Under the pieces are notes generated by a model. It saw nothing but the letters and a program-made list of their open reading frames with translations. It was not told where the DNA came from and made no database searches. DNA of 64,000 nt, taken from positions 930,907-994,906 of the forward strand of contig NZ_FNOI01000001.1 of assembly GCF_900107015.1 (NCBI RefSeq). Direction: 5' to 3'. Source of the stretch: Litoreibacter albidus. GTDB taxonomy: Bacteria > Pseudomonadota > Alphaproteobacteria > Rhodobacterales > Rhodobacteraceae. The translations under genes were made by a program, and so were the position numbers. Shown here piece by piece: positions 36,364-45,211 of this stretch; position 1 is the stretch's first letter; every line of letters starts with the position of its first letter.

Positions 36364-37014
36364 TTGTCTGACAAAGCCCACTCCACCGCCATTGATCCAA
36401 CTGGACAGTCCGAACCGCTCAAGGATACGGCGTCCCTGCTCGCGTCCCGAATCTGCCACGACCTAATTAGCCCAATCGGCGCGATCAGCAATGGGTTGGA
36501 GCTATTGGTGATGTCAGGGCTACAGCCATCGCCCGAATTGACCTTGATTGAGGAAAGCATTGCCAACGCGAACGCACGTGTGCGGTTATTTCGGGTGGCG
36601 TTCAGTGCGGCCAGCGCAGGCCAGCGCATGGCGCGGGGTGACATCGTAAAGTTGCTGGGCGATTGCTACGGCATCGGGCGCATTCAAGTGTCATGGGAAC
36701 CCACGGCTGACGTCTGCCGCGTTGAGGCAAAAATCGCCCTTCTTGCCGTGATGTGTTTGGAGGTCGCCTTGCCAGCGGGCGGGCGGATCGTCGTGCGCTG
36801 TGACCGTGGCCAGTGGCAGTTGCAAGCTTACGGCACCAAAATCAGGATAGAGCCGGCACCTTGGGCATTCTTGCGCAGCCCTACCGCGGATGCGGGCGAG
36901 TTGGCACCAGCTTACATCCAATTCGCGCTGCTGCGCGACGCCTTGGCGCAGCTTGGCAAAACCGCGCAAGCTGGGCATTCCGACAGCGCAGCATCGCTGC
37001 GTTACGACGTCTAG
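36364..37014 (+). CDS. chpT: Histidine phosphotransferase ChpT
   Basis: 216 residues from TTG 36364, chosen because AAGGAG lies six bases upstream; no ATG has a comparable site. Phosphoacceptor His32 is in RICHDLISPIGAISNGLELL, and a degenerate ATPase-like domain follows, as in ChpT. ChpT relays phosphate from CckA to CtrA and CpdR, which in Roseobacters control motility, gene transfer agents and cell cycle. The SD lies within the DUF3553 coding region on the other strand. The 3' end overlaps the carbonic anhydrase stop by four bases. Confidence 0.88.
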   Translation: MSDKAHSTAIDPTGQSEPLKDTASLLASRICHDLISPIGAISNGLELLVMSGLQPSPELTLIEESIANANARVRLFRVAFSAASAGQRMARGDIVKLLGDCYGIGRIQVSWEPTADVCRVEAKIALLAVMCLEVALPAGGRIVVRCDRGQWQLQAYGTKIRIEPAPWAFLRSPTADAGELAPAYIQFALLRDALAQLGKTAQAGHSDSAASLRYDV

Positions 37015-37535
37015 AGCGCTTTCAGGCCCGCCAGAAACCGGCGCATGTTCGCCTGATATCCTAACGCGGAATTAATCAACCCCTGCTGCGCCTGCGCATC
37101 CAACTGGCGGACCACCTTCCCAGGTGCGCCCATAACCAAAGATCCGTCGGGGATCACCTTACCTTCGGTGATCAGCGCGCCAGCACCGATCAGGCAGCCT
37201 TTGCCGATCTTCGCACCGTTCAACACCGTGGCCCCCATGCCAATCAGGGACCCGTCGCCAATCGTACATCCATGCAGCATTGCCTTATGGCCGATTGTGC
37301 AATCAACGCCGATCACCAGCGGGAACCCCAAATCGGTGTGCAACACGCAGTTTTCCTGAATGTTAGAGCCGCGCCCAACCGTGATCCGCTCGTTATCGCC
37401 GCGCAGAGTGGAGCCGAACCAGACCGACGCCGACTCCTCCACCAGAATGTCGCCAATCAGGTTGGCGTCAGGGGCAATCCACAGATCCTCGCTCGCCAGT
37501 TGCGGGGCGACACCATCAAGCGCGTAGAGCGTCAT
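37011..37535 (-). CDS. Gamma-class carbonic anhydrase-like hexapeptide protein
   Basis: 174 residues, mostly hexapeptide repeats forming a left-handed helix. Metal-site histidines are visible in CVLHTDLGF and GHKAMLHGC, giving the three-His pattern of the gamma-CA/PaaY family. It may hydrate CO2 or act as a related metal protein or acyltransferase; activity is not proven by sequence. Its ATG overlaps the gmk stop by four bases, so it is probably co-transcribed with gmk and yicC. Confidence 0.88.
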   Translation of the reverse strand: MTLYALDGVAPQLASEDLWIAPDANLIGDILVEESASVWFGSTLRGDNERITVGRGSNIQENCVLHTDLGFPLVIGVDCTIGHKAMLHGCTIGDGSLIGMGATVLNGAKIGKGCLIGAGALITEGKVIPDGSLVMGAPGKVVRQLDAQAQQGLINSALGYQANMRRFLAGLKAL

Positions 37536-38173
37536 TTGCGGGCCTCATATTGCTCATTCAGATCGCGCACCAACGTCATCAACCCAGGTTGGCGAGACCG
37601 CTTCAGGCGCTCCGCCGTCAGAATGGCACGTAGCTGCTGTTCGGCTTCGTCGATGTCGTGGTTGATGAGGCAGTAGTCATATTCGGCCCAGTGGCTGATT
37701 TCGTCGCGGCTTTTCTGCATACGTGCGGCGATCACCTCATCGCTGTCTTGCGCTCGCGAACGCAGTCGCTTTTCCAGCTCAACAATCGACGGTGGCAGGA
37801 TAAAGATCGACACCACATCCTCCGCCAGACCGGAGTTTCGCACCTGCTGGCCGCCCTGCCAGTCGATGTCAAAAATCACATCGCGACCGGCGCTAATCGC
37901 GTCTTCGACAGGGCCTTTGGGTGAGCCGTAGAGATTGTCAAACACCTCCGCGTGCTCCAGCATATCGTTGTCGGCGACCATCTGGCGGAATTGATCATGC
38001 GTGCGGAAATAGTATTCGCGCCCGTCTTGCTCCCCCTCACGCGGCGCGCGCGTGGTGGCGGACACCGAAAAGGACAGGCTTTGGTCCCACTTCATCAGGC
38101 GGCCTGCTAAGGTGGATTTTCCGGCACCGGAGGGTGACGACAGAATGATCAGAATTCCGCGACGGTCTGTCAT
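37532..38173 (-). CDS. gmk: Guanylate kinase
   Basis: 213 residues. P-loop [11 protein letters not shown] is at residues 12-22, and the GMP-binding region includes [17 protein letters not shown]. It phosphorylates GMP and dGMP to the diphosphates. It lies two bases after yicC, an association conserved across bacteria (yicC-gmk). Standard length, no oddities. Confidence 0.96.
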   Translation of the reverse strand: MTDRRGILIILSSPSGAGKSTLAGRLMKWDQSLSFSVSATTRAPREGEQDGREYYFRTHDQFRQMVADNDMLEHAEVFDNLYGSPKGPVEDAISAGRDVIFDIDWQGGQQVRNSGLAEDVVSIFILPPSIVELEKRLRSRAQDSDEVIAARMQKSRDEISHWAEYDYCLINHDIDEAEQQLRAILTAERLKRSRQPGLMTLVRDLNEQYEARK

Positions 38174-38175
38174 GG

Positions 38176-39060
38176 CTACTCCACGTTTTGAACTTGTTCA
38201 CGCATCTGGTCGATCACGGCTTTGAGGTCAAGGCCCGCGCGCGTCAGATCTGCGTCGCCGGACTTGGAGCACAGCGTGTTCGCCTCGCGGTTGAATTCCT
38301 GCATTAGAAAATCAAGCTTGCGCCCCACCGGCCCGTCCGCGTCCAGCAATGCCTTGGCTGCGGCGACATGCGCCAACAGGCGGTCGATCTCTTCCGACAC
38401 ATCGGCCTTTACCGCCAGCAGGGCCAGCTCCTGCGCCACGCGGTTCGGGTCCACGCCGTCGGCGTTGTCCATGACCCGTGCGAGGTTGGATTTCAGCGTT
38501 TCGGCCACCTGATCTTTTCGCGCCTCGGCGAGCGCTGCGGCCGCCGACGTCAGGTCCGCAATCTGGGACAGCTGATCGCGCATCACTGCGTCAAGCGCCG
38601 CCCCCTCAGAGGCGCGCATGGCGTCGAAGCCCACAATTGCCGCGTCGATGCTTTGCCGAATTTCAGCCTCCGGCAGCGGGGCAAGCTCCGTGTCCGTGCG
38701 CATCACCCCACGCAGCCCCAGATAGTCCGGCGCCGTGGCTTCCGACAGCTTCAATCCCTTATTTTTCGCAATGGTGCGCACCCGAATGGCGGCGAGGATG
38801 TAGCTTTCTAAAACGTGCTCATCAAGGCGCACGGGGCTGCTGGCCTCGCCTTCCTCTATGCGCAAAGTGACGCCAATGTTGCCACGCGCGAAAGCCTTGG
38901 CGATCTTGGCGCGGATCAGTTGTTCTTGTGGCATCAAGCGTTCGGGCAGGCGCAGGCGGATATCAAGGCCCTTGGCATTCACGCCGCGCATCTCCAGCAC
39001 CCAAGACGTGTCACCTGCACGGCCGGTCTCGGAGGCGAAGGCGGTCATTGATCTGATCAT
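38176..39060 (-). CDS. yicC: YicC-family endoribonuclease
   Basis: 294 residues beginning [10 protein letters not shown], the invariant YicC/YloC N-terminus. The C-terminal DUF1732 segment is also conserved ([20 protein letters not shown], then [15 protein letters not shown]). Family members are reported endoribonucleases. The gene heads the leftward group yicC-gmk-carbonic anhydrase and diverges from the PAS protein; the 125-base gap must hold both promoters, but none was certain. Confidence 0.93.
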   Translation of the reverse strand: MIRSMTAFASETGRAGDTSWVLEMRGVNAKGLDIRLRLPERLMPQEQLIRAKIAKAFARGNIGVTLRIEEGEASSPVRLDEHVLESYILAAIRVRTIAKNKGLKLSEATAPDYLGLRGVMRTDTELAPLPEAEIRQSIDAAIVGFDAMRASEGAALDAVMRDQLSQIADLTSAAAALAEARKDQVAETLKSNLARVMDNADGVDPNRVAQELALLAVKADVSEEIDRLLAHVAAAKALLDADGPVGRKLDFLMQEFNREANTLCSKSGDADLTRAGLDLKAVIDQMREQVQNVE

Positions 39061-39185
39061 AGTGGATTAACCTATTAACACTTTAGTAACCCACTTCGGG
39101 CGTCATCCGTGCCATATTAAGACAACAGTAATCTTTCGCAATGTCGGGGTAGCAAACCACGGCCTTCACCGCAACGCGTAGAGGC

Positions 39186-39929
39186 GTGGCGGTTAACGCG
39201 ACTTTAAACATGTGCCGACCAGCGGTCGCACGTGGCATCAACTTTTGGGGCACTCCGTTGACTGAGCAACATTATCCATATCCGAAAACTGCCGAGGTCA
39301 TCTCGCTGTGGCACCACAAGCAGCAGCGCGACAGCTCCGCCCTTTCCGAGATGCGCAGCTATTGGGAAAGCCTGCGGTCTGGCCGATTGGTGCCATTGCG
39401 CTCCGAAATTGATCCCCGCGAGATCACCGACGCCTTGGAATTCGGTTTCATTCTGGAGCGTATACAGCCTGGCGCCGTGCGCTTTCGCCTCGCTGGCATG
39501 CACCTGAGTGATCTGATGGGTATGGAGGTGAGCGGCATGCCGCTGCGCGCGTTCATTAACACCGACGGGCGCGATCGGTTTTCTGCGATGTTGGAACGCG
39601 TATTCACGCAGCCAGAGATACATGAATACCACCTCGCCTCTGCGGATGCGCGTGGCACGGACCTTCACGCAAGGTTGCTGGTCATGCCACTCAAAAGTGA
39701 CGGCGGCACCGTGGACCGCGCGATCGGCTGTCTGGTCTCTAAGGGCGTCGTCGGGTTGGCCCCGCGCCGCTTCCGCGTTTTGGAAACTCGTGTGACCAGC
39801 CTGACCGCGGGCGCCACCACTGCAGAGGACAACGCCCAGCCCGCCCCACGTGTGGCAGGCCTTGCAGAGCCTCAAACGAAGTTTGCCTCGCGCCCTGTCT
39901 TACGGCTGATCAAAACCGACGCACCTTAG
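39186..39929 (+). CDS. PAS-domain (PAS_5) protein
   Basis: Up to 247 residues. A conserved block EMRSYWESLRSGRLVPLRSE is followed by a PAS-like domain (IQPGAVRFRLAGMHLSDLMG, GMPLRAFI), matching the PAS_5 family common in Rhodobacterales. No output domain is present, so it may sense a ligand or modulate a partner. The start is uncertain: GTG 39186 lacks spaced SD, ATG 39210 lacks an SD, and TTG 39258 has GGGG at seven bases. A bidirectional terminator follows. Confidence 0.75.
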   Translation: MAVNATLNMCRPAVARGINFWGTPLTEQHYPYPKTAEVISLWHHKQQRDSSALSEMRSYWESLRSGRLVPLRSEIDPREITDALEFGFILERIQPGAVRFRLAGMHLSDLMGMEVSGMPLRAFINTDGRDRFSAMLERVFTQPEIHEYHLASADARGTDLHARLLVMPLKSDGGTVDRAIGCLVSKGVVGLAPRRFRVLETRVTSLTAGATTAEDNAQPAPRVAGLAEPQTKFASRPVLRLIKTDAP

Positions 39930-39937
39930 AGCGAAAC

Positions 39938-39969
39938 AAAAAAAGCCGAGCACAATGGCCCGGCTTTTT
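39938..39969. terminator. Bidirectional terminator between the PAS gene and aroF
   Basis: An A-tract, arms GCCGAGC/GCCCGGC (one unpaired base), and a T-tract form a hairpin usable by both convergent genes. Confidence 0.8.
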
Positions 39970-39989
39970 CAACTTTTCAGAGCAATCGC

Positions 39990-41360
39990 TTAACCCGCTG
40001 CGCGGCTTCTTTCTTCGCGCAGTGCCGACAGTTCCTCGGACACCAAGAACGCCAACTCCAACGACTGAGACGCGTTCAGGCGAGGGTCGCATGCTGTGTG
40101 GTACCTATCCGACAGGTCCTCGTCTGTGACTGCACGGACACCGCCGGTGCATTCCGTCACATCCTTGCCGGTCATCTCGAAATGAACACCGCCCGGGATC
40201 GTCCCCTCGGACGCATGGATTTCGAAGAACTCGCGAACCTCACGCAGAACCGACTCGAAGGGCCGCGTTTTATAACCCGTGGACGACTTGATCGTGTTGC
40301 CGTGCATCGGGTCGCACGTCCAAACGACGTTGGCACCCTCTTCCTTCACCGTTTTGATCAGGCGCGGCAGGTGCTCGCCCACATTGCCAGCCCCGAAGCG
40401 TGCGATCAGGGTCAGACGACCTGCTTCGTTCTCTGGGTTCAGTTTGTTCATCAGAACCTTGAGGTCTTCCGGCGTCGTCGTCGGGCCGCATTTTAGTCCA
40501 ATCGGGTTCTGAACGCCGCGTGCGAACTCCACATGCGCGCCGTCGGGCTGACGCGTGCGATCGCCGATCCAGATCATGTGGCCGGAGCCAGCAACCGGCA
40601 GACCGGAGGTGCTGTCGATCCGGCAAAGCGCCTCTTCATACTCCAGCAGCAACGCTTCGTGCGAAACATAGAAATCAACCGACTGCAACGTGTGCGCCGT
40701 TTCCTGCGTTACGCCTGCGGCCTTCATGAAGGTCAGCGCCGCAGAGATGTTGTTCGCCAACTCGCGGTACTGCGCGGCTTTTTCGCTTTCGGTGAACCCG
40801 AGCGTCCACGCGTGAACTTGGTGTACGTCTGCGTAGCCCCCTGTCGAGAACGCGCGCAGCAGGTTCAAGGACGCCGCCGCCTGCGTGTAGGCTTGCAGCA
40901 TCTTGTTTGGGTTCGGGATACGGGCTTCGGGTGTGAAGTCCAGCTCGTTAATGATGTCACCACGGTAGCTTGGCAGCTCCACGCCATCCTTGGTCTCCGT
41001 CGGGGCGGAGCGTGGCTTGGCGAATTGCCCTGCCATGCGGCCAACCTTCACCACTGGCACTTTCGCGCCGTAAGTCAGGACCATCGCCATTTGCAGCATC
41101 ACTTTGAACGTGTCGCGGATCGTGTCAGCCGAAAATTCAGCAAAACTTTCCGCGCAGTCGCCGCCCTGCAGCAAGAACGCTTCACCGCGCGATACCGCGG
41201 CCAAGGAGGCCTTCAACTTGCGTGCTTCACCTGCAAAAACCAACGGCGGATACTTTGAAAGTTGGGCCTCGACTGCCTTCAAGGCGTCTGCGTCCAGATA
41301 GTCAGGCATCTGCACGCGTGGTTTGTTGCGCCAGTCCGACTTCTTCCAAGCCTGTGCCAT
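39990..41360 (-). CDS. Class II 3-deoxy-7-phosphoheptulonate synthase
   Basis: 456 residues, typical for the class II (plant-type) DAHP synthase. Motifs include GDCAESF near residue 76, [13 protein letters not shown], and C-terminal [11 protein letters not shown] with metal-binding residues. It condenses phosphoenolpyruvate with erythrose 4-phosphate to start the shikimate pathway. The ATG at 41360 gives [10 protein letters not shown], a familiar N-terminus; an 11-codon extension upstream is unlikely. Confidence 0.95.
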   Translation of the reverse strand: MAQAWKKSDWRNKPRVQMPDYLDADALKAVEAQLSKYPPLVFAGEARKLKASLAAVSRGEAFLLQGGDCAESFAEFSADTIRDTFKVMLQMAMVLTYGAKVPVVKVGRMAGQFAKPRSAPTETKDGVELPSYRGDIINELDFTPEARIPNPNKMLQAYTQAAASLNLLRAFSTGGYADVHQVHAWTLGFTESEKAAQYRELANNISAALTFMKAAGVTQETAHTLQSVDFYVSHEALLLEYEEALCRIDSTSGLPVAGSGHMIWIGDRTRQPDGAHVEFARGVQNPIGLKCGPTTTPEDLKVLMNKLNPENEAGRLTLIARFGAGNVGEHLPRLIKTVKEEGANVVWTCDPMHGNTIKSSTGYKTRPFESVLREVREFFEIHASEGTIPGGVHFEMTGKDVTECTGGVRAVTDEDLSDRYHTACDPRLNASQSLELAFLVSEELSALREERSRAAG

Positions 41361-41514
41361 GGTCTCATACTCCATATATGATAGCGGTATCAATAATCGT
41401 CCTTGTGTATAACCTCACACTCAAGGGCTTGCCAATGTCGAAAACTCAGCTAAGGCTTGGGTTTCGGATGCGACACAAACGCCGTCGTTTTTCGTCTTCC
41501 ACAGATGTGGTCAC

Positions 41515-42537
41515 ATGAACTGGGAGGCTCGCCTATTGTCCGACACCGGCAAACACACCACAGCACCGGCCGCGCCACATAAAACGCGTCGCTATGTATT
41601 TGTGCTGATGGACAACTTCACAATGCTAAGTTTTGCCGGTGCGGTTGACGCTTTGCGCATCGCCAACCGGGTAATCCCCAACAGCTATGAATGGGTCCTT
41701 GCTGGCGAAGGTGGCGATACGATCACCTGCTCCTCGGGGATCAGTTACAAGCTGGACATGGATCTGGACGATGTGCTGCGCGACGACACCGTCGTGCTGT
41801 GTGGCGGGGCCAACGTGCAAGAGGCCACGACCAAGCGCTTGCTGAACTGGATCAGACGCGAAGCGCGGCGCGGCGTGGTGATCGCGGCGCTATGCACCGC
41901 CTCCTATGTTATGGCGCGCGCCGGACTGCTGGACGGCAAACGCGCGACAATCCACTGGGAAAATCAGGACAGCTTCACCGAGGAGTTCGAGGACGTGGAG
42001 CTGACGAAATCGGTTTTCGTCGTCGACGGCAACCGCATGACCACTGCGGGCGGCACATCTTCCATCGACTTGATGCTAAAGATCATCGCGAACGATCTGG
42101 GCGAAGACGTGGCCAGCATGGTCGCGGACCAGCAAATTTATTCCTCCATCCGCACCGATCAGGACCAACAGCGCCTGTCCATTCCGACCCGCATCGGTGT
42201 GCGGCACCCGAAGCTAAGCCGCGTGATCCAGATGATGGAGCAGAACGTGGAGGAGCCGATCAGCCCGTCTTTGCTGGCTAAGGAGGTTGGCATGTCGACG
42301 CGCCAGTTGGAACGTCTGTTCCGCCGCTACCTAAACCGCAGCCCGAAGCGGTATTACATGGAAATTAGATTACAAAAGGCCCGTAACCTGTTGATGCAAA
42401 CGGATATGAGCGTGATCAACGTGGCGCTAGCCTGCGGTTTTGCGTCGCCGTCGCATTTCTCCAAATGCTACCGTGCGCACTACGACACCACGCCCTACCG
42501 CGAGCGCGGCACACAAGCGAGCCGCCCCGTCAGCTAG
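41515..42537 (+). CDS. GlxA-family transcriptional regulator (DJ-1/PfpI plus AraC HTH)
   Basis: 340 residues. A DJ-1/PfpI-like sensor domain occupies residues 25-200 (FVLMDNFTMLSFAGAVDALR; the nucleophile-elbow cysteine in ALCTAS). An AraC DNA-binding domain follows (LLAKEVGMSTRQLERLFRRY, then INVALACGFASPSHFSKCYR). Relatives such as GbdR or CdhR regulate quaternary-amine catabolism, but no such genes are beside it. Its stop overlaps fabF by eight bases (convergent). Confidence 0.9.
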   Translation: MNWEARLLSDTGKHTTAPAAPHKTRRYVFVLMDNFTMLSFAGAVDALRIANRVIPNSYEWVLAGEGGDTITCSSGISYKLDMDLDDVLRDDTVVLCGGANVQEATTKRLLNWIRREARRGVVIAALCTASYVMARAGLLDGKRATIHWENQDSFTEEFEDVELTKSVFVVDGNRMTTAGGTSSIDLMLKIIANDLGEDVASMVADQQIYSSIRTDQDQQRLSIPTRIGVRHPKLSRVIQMMEQNVEEPISPSLLAKEVGMSTRQLERLFRRYLNRSPKRYYMEIRLQKARNLLMQTDMSVINVALACGFASPSHFSKCYRAHYDTTPYRERGTQASRPVS

Positions 42538-43741
42538 CCTTGCGCAGCGCCAGCACGGCGTTCATTCCACCAAAGGCGAAGGCATTGCTCAGCGCCACAT
42601 CCACCTTAGCGTCCCGCGCGGTGTTCGGCACGACGTCCAGCGCGCATTCTGGGTCCGGCTCGTCGTAGTTGATGGTTGGTGCCACCACACCTTCGCGCAA
42701 GGCCATGATGCAGGCCAGTAACTCTACCGCGCCAGTTCCGCCGATGACATGCCCGTGCATCGACTTCGTCGACGACATCATCAGCTTATCCGCATGCGCT
42801 CCGAATACATCTGCGACCGCCGCGCATTCCGTTTTGTCATTCGCGGCGGTTCCCGTGCCGTGGGCGTTGATGTAGCCCACGTCGGACGGCGCCAAACGTG
42901 CATCCTTCAACGCGGCTGTGATCGTCCGCGCGGCCCCCTGTTTTGAGGGCATCACGATGTCAGCCGCGTCCGACGCCATAGCGAAACCTACGACCTCCGC
43001 CAAAATAGTCGCGCCACGGGCGCGCGCGTGCTCATATTCCTCAAACACGAAGATCGCCGCGCCCTCGCCTTGCACCATGCCGTTCCGGTTGGCAGAGAAC
43101 GGACGGCAAGCATCTTTCGACATCACGCGAAGCCCTTCCCATGCCTTGACCCCGCCGAAGCACAACATGGATTCGGACCCGCCCGTGACCATCGCCTTGG
43201 TCATGCCGGAGCGGATGAATTGAAACGCCAACCCCATTGCGTGGTTCGACGACGCACATGCCGTGGCCACCGTGAATGAAGGCCCTTTGAGGTTATAGTC
43301 CATCGACAAATGCGACGCGGCGGCGTTGTTCATGAGCTTGGGCACCACAAACGGGTGAACGCGGTTTTTGCCGTCCTCGTAGACCGCGCGGTAGTTCTCA
43401 TCTTGGGTGTTCATGCCACCGCCAGCCGTCCCCAGCACCACTCCGGCCTGCGCCGCAAGCTCCCCCGAGAAGGTAAGCCCCGACTGGCTAATCGCCTCGC
43501 GGCCTGCGATCAGGGAAAACTGGGTATAGCGATCATAGAGCGCGATCTGCTGGCGGTTGAATTCTGCATTGGGGTCGTAGTTTTTAACCTGCCCACCGAT
43601 CTTGATTGCCAGCCGATCCACATCACGAATCTCCAACTCGGAGATCCCGCAACGCCCCGCCTTAAAAGCATCCAACGTTTGCGCCACGTCGGCACCCAAG
43701 GCGTTAATCGTGCCCTGTCCGGTAATGACAACCCTATGCAC
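42530..43741 (-). CDS. Beta-ketoacyl-ACP synthase, FabF-like
   Basis: 403 residues with the condensing-enzyme triad: nucleophile Cys in VATACASSNHA, His in INAHGTGT and His in SMHGHVIGGTGAVE. The enzyme extends acyl-ACP with malonyl-ACP. Being directly downstream of a dedicated ACP and lpxD, it may serve an acyl chain destined for lipid A rather than bulk fatty acid synthesis; this is inference. Three bases separate it from the acp gene. Confidence 0.92.
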   Translation of the reverse strand: MHRVVITGQGTINALGADVAQTLDAFKAGRCGISELEIRDVDRLAIKIGGQVKNYDPNAEFNRQQIALYDRYTQFSLIAGREAISQSGLTFSGELAAQAGVVLGTAGGGMNTQDENYRAVYEDGKNRVHPFVVPKLMNNAAASHLSMDYNLKGPSFTVATACASSNHAMGLAFQFIRSGMTKAMVTGGSESMLCFGGVKAWEGLRVMSKDACRPFSANRNGMVQGEGAAIFVFEEYEHARARGATILAEVVGFAMASDAADIVMPSKQGAARTITAALKDARLAPSDVGYINAHGTGTAANDKTECAAVADVFGAHADKLMMSSTKSMHGHVIGGTGAVELLACIMALREGVVAPTINYDEPDPECALDVVPNTARDAKVDVALSNAFAFGGMNAVLALRKAS

Positions 43742-43744
43742 CGG

Positions 43745-44011
43745 TTACGCCTTCTGATCCGCAACAAGGCCTTCAACCGCGCCCACCACGCTCGCAACGC
43801 TGGAAATGTCGAAGTCGCTGGCCTTCGGGTCGTTCGCATTGAACGGCACGGAAATGTCGAAGGCCTCCTCAATCGCGAAGATGCTTTCGACCAAGCCCAA
43901 ACTGTCGATCCCGAGGTCGTTGAGCGAGGCATCCATCTTGACGTCCTCGACCTCTAAGACGGCCTGCTCCGCGATGATGGCAATCACTTGATCTTTGACG
44001 CTCTTAGCCAT
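43745..44011 (-). CDS. Acyl carrier protein (dedicated, 88 aa)
   Basis: 88 residues, longer than the roughly 77 of AcpP. The phosphopantetheine site is Ser37 in LGIDSLGLVE. Helix 3 region carries an insertion (NANDPKASDFDISSV). The gene sits between lpxD and a ketoacyl synthase, recalling the acpXL arrangement for very-long-chain lipid A acyl groups, though sequence similarity to AcpXL is not strong by eye. Confidence 0.9.
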   Translation of the reverse strand: MAKSVKDQVIAIIAEQAVLEVEDVKMDASLNDLGIDSLGLVESIFAIEEAFDISVPFNANDPKASDFDISSVASVVGAVEGLVADQKA

Positions 44012-44075
44012 GAATCTTACCCCGTTTCTGCGTGTTGCCGAAGATTTAAGCGGTCGGGGCGCGATTTGCTACTGA

Positions 44076-45140
44076 CTATTTGTCTTGTTGCAAAGACTTC
44101 ATAAAGCGCGGCAAACGGCGCATGGCTTTCTGGATTTCGATATGGCTTTCCATTTTGACGGCGGGATATCCCAGCAAAACACGCCCAGCGGGCGCATTGG
44201 TGAATATCTTGGTTGCCCCGCCAGCAATCACGTCGTCGCCCACGAAGATATTGTCGTTCACCCCGCACTGCCCCGCCAAAACAACGCGGTTGCCGATGCG
44301 CGACGACCCGGCGATGCCAACTTGGCCACACAGCAAGCAGTCGTCACCAACTTGAACGTTATGCCCGATGTGCACGAGGTTATCGAGTTTGGTTCCATTG
44401 CCAATGGTCGTGTCGCGGATGGTGCCGCGATCAATCGCGCTGTTGGCGCCGATTTCAACGTCGTTGCCGATCGACACCCCGCCCAAGGAATGGATGCGCG
44501 TCCAACTTTGCTGCGCCGCCTCGCCCTGATCACCAAGTGACGCGCGCGCATTCTCCACGCCGCTCTTCTCTGGCGTCACAAAGGAAAATCCGTCGGAGCC
44601 AATGACACACCCGGGCTGGGCGATAAAGTTATCGCCGATCACAACACGCGCGCCAACCTTAACGCCCTGCAATAACAAAGTGTTGCGGCCTAAAGTTGAT
44701 CCTTCGGCGACGGACACATGCGACGCAATGCGCGCACCATCGCCGATCGTCACATCACGGCCGATGACAACAAACGGGCCAATCGCGGCACCGTCGCCAA
44801 TCTTCGCAGACGGGTGAACAACAGCCATCGGGTGTATACCCGCTTCGATCTCTGGCCCCGGATCCATGAGTGTCGTCAGGCCCGACATCGCATAACGTGG
44901 CCGTGCCACGAAAATCGCGGCTTTCAGCCCCAACGCGCGCCAATCGGCCCCCTGCCACAAGATCGCCGCCTCTGCGCGCCCCTTGGCCAGCCCGTCCGCA
45001 TATTTCGGGTCCATCGCCAACGCCAACTGATCCCTGTGCGCCGATGACGGCTCTGCAGCGCCGACGACCTCTATATCGCCATCGCCCTCTAGCGTGGCCC
45101 CCAACGCGGTTGCGATCTGGGTAAGGGTGAATGTTGTCAT
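44076..45140 (-). CDS. lpxD: UDP-3-O-acylglucosamine N-acyltransferase
   Basis: 354 residues. An N-terminal uridine-binding domain is followed by a long left-handed beta-helix of hexapeptides, with the catalytic His in VHIGHNVQVG, and a helical C-terminus. It adds the amide-linked hydroxyacyl chain to UDP-3-O-acyl-GlcN in lipid A synthesis. It is separate from the lpxA cluster and grouped with acp and fabF. Confidence 0.95.
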   Translation of the reverse strand: MTTFTLTQIATALGATLEGDGDIEVVGAAEPSSAHRDQLALAMDPKYADGLAKGRAEAAILWQGADWRALGLKAAIFVARPRYAMSGLTTLMDPGPEIEAGIHPMAVVHPSAKIGDGAAIGPFVVIGRDVTIGDGARIASHVSVAEGSTLGRNTLLLQGVKVGARVVIGDNFIAQPGCVIGSDGFSFVTPEKSGVENARASLGDQGEAAQQSWTRIHSLGGVSIGNDVEIGANSAIDRGTIRDTTIGNGTKLDNLVHIGHNVQVGDDCLLCGQVGIAGSSRIGNRVVLAGQCGVNDNIFVGDDVIAGGATKIFTNAPAGRVLLGYPAVKMESHIEIQKAMRRLPRFMKSLQQDK

Positions 45141-45211
45141 GGGGCTGCGCTCCGCAAAGAAAAGGGCGCGCGCGGTCAGCCCGCAGCGCGCCCGTAAGAC
45201 CTATTCGAAGT

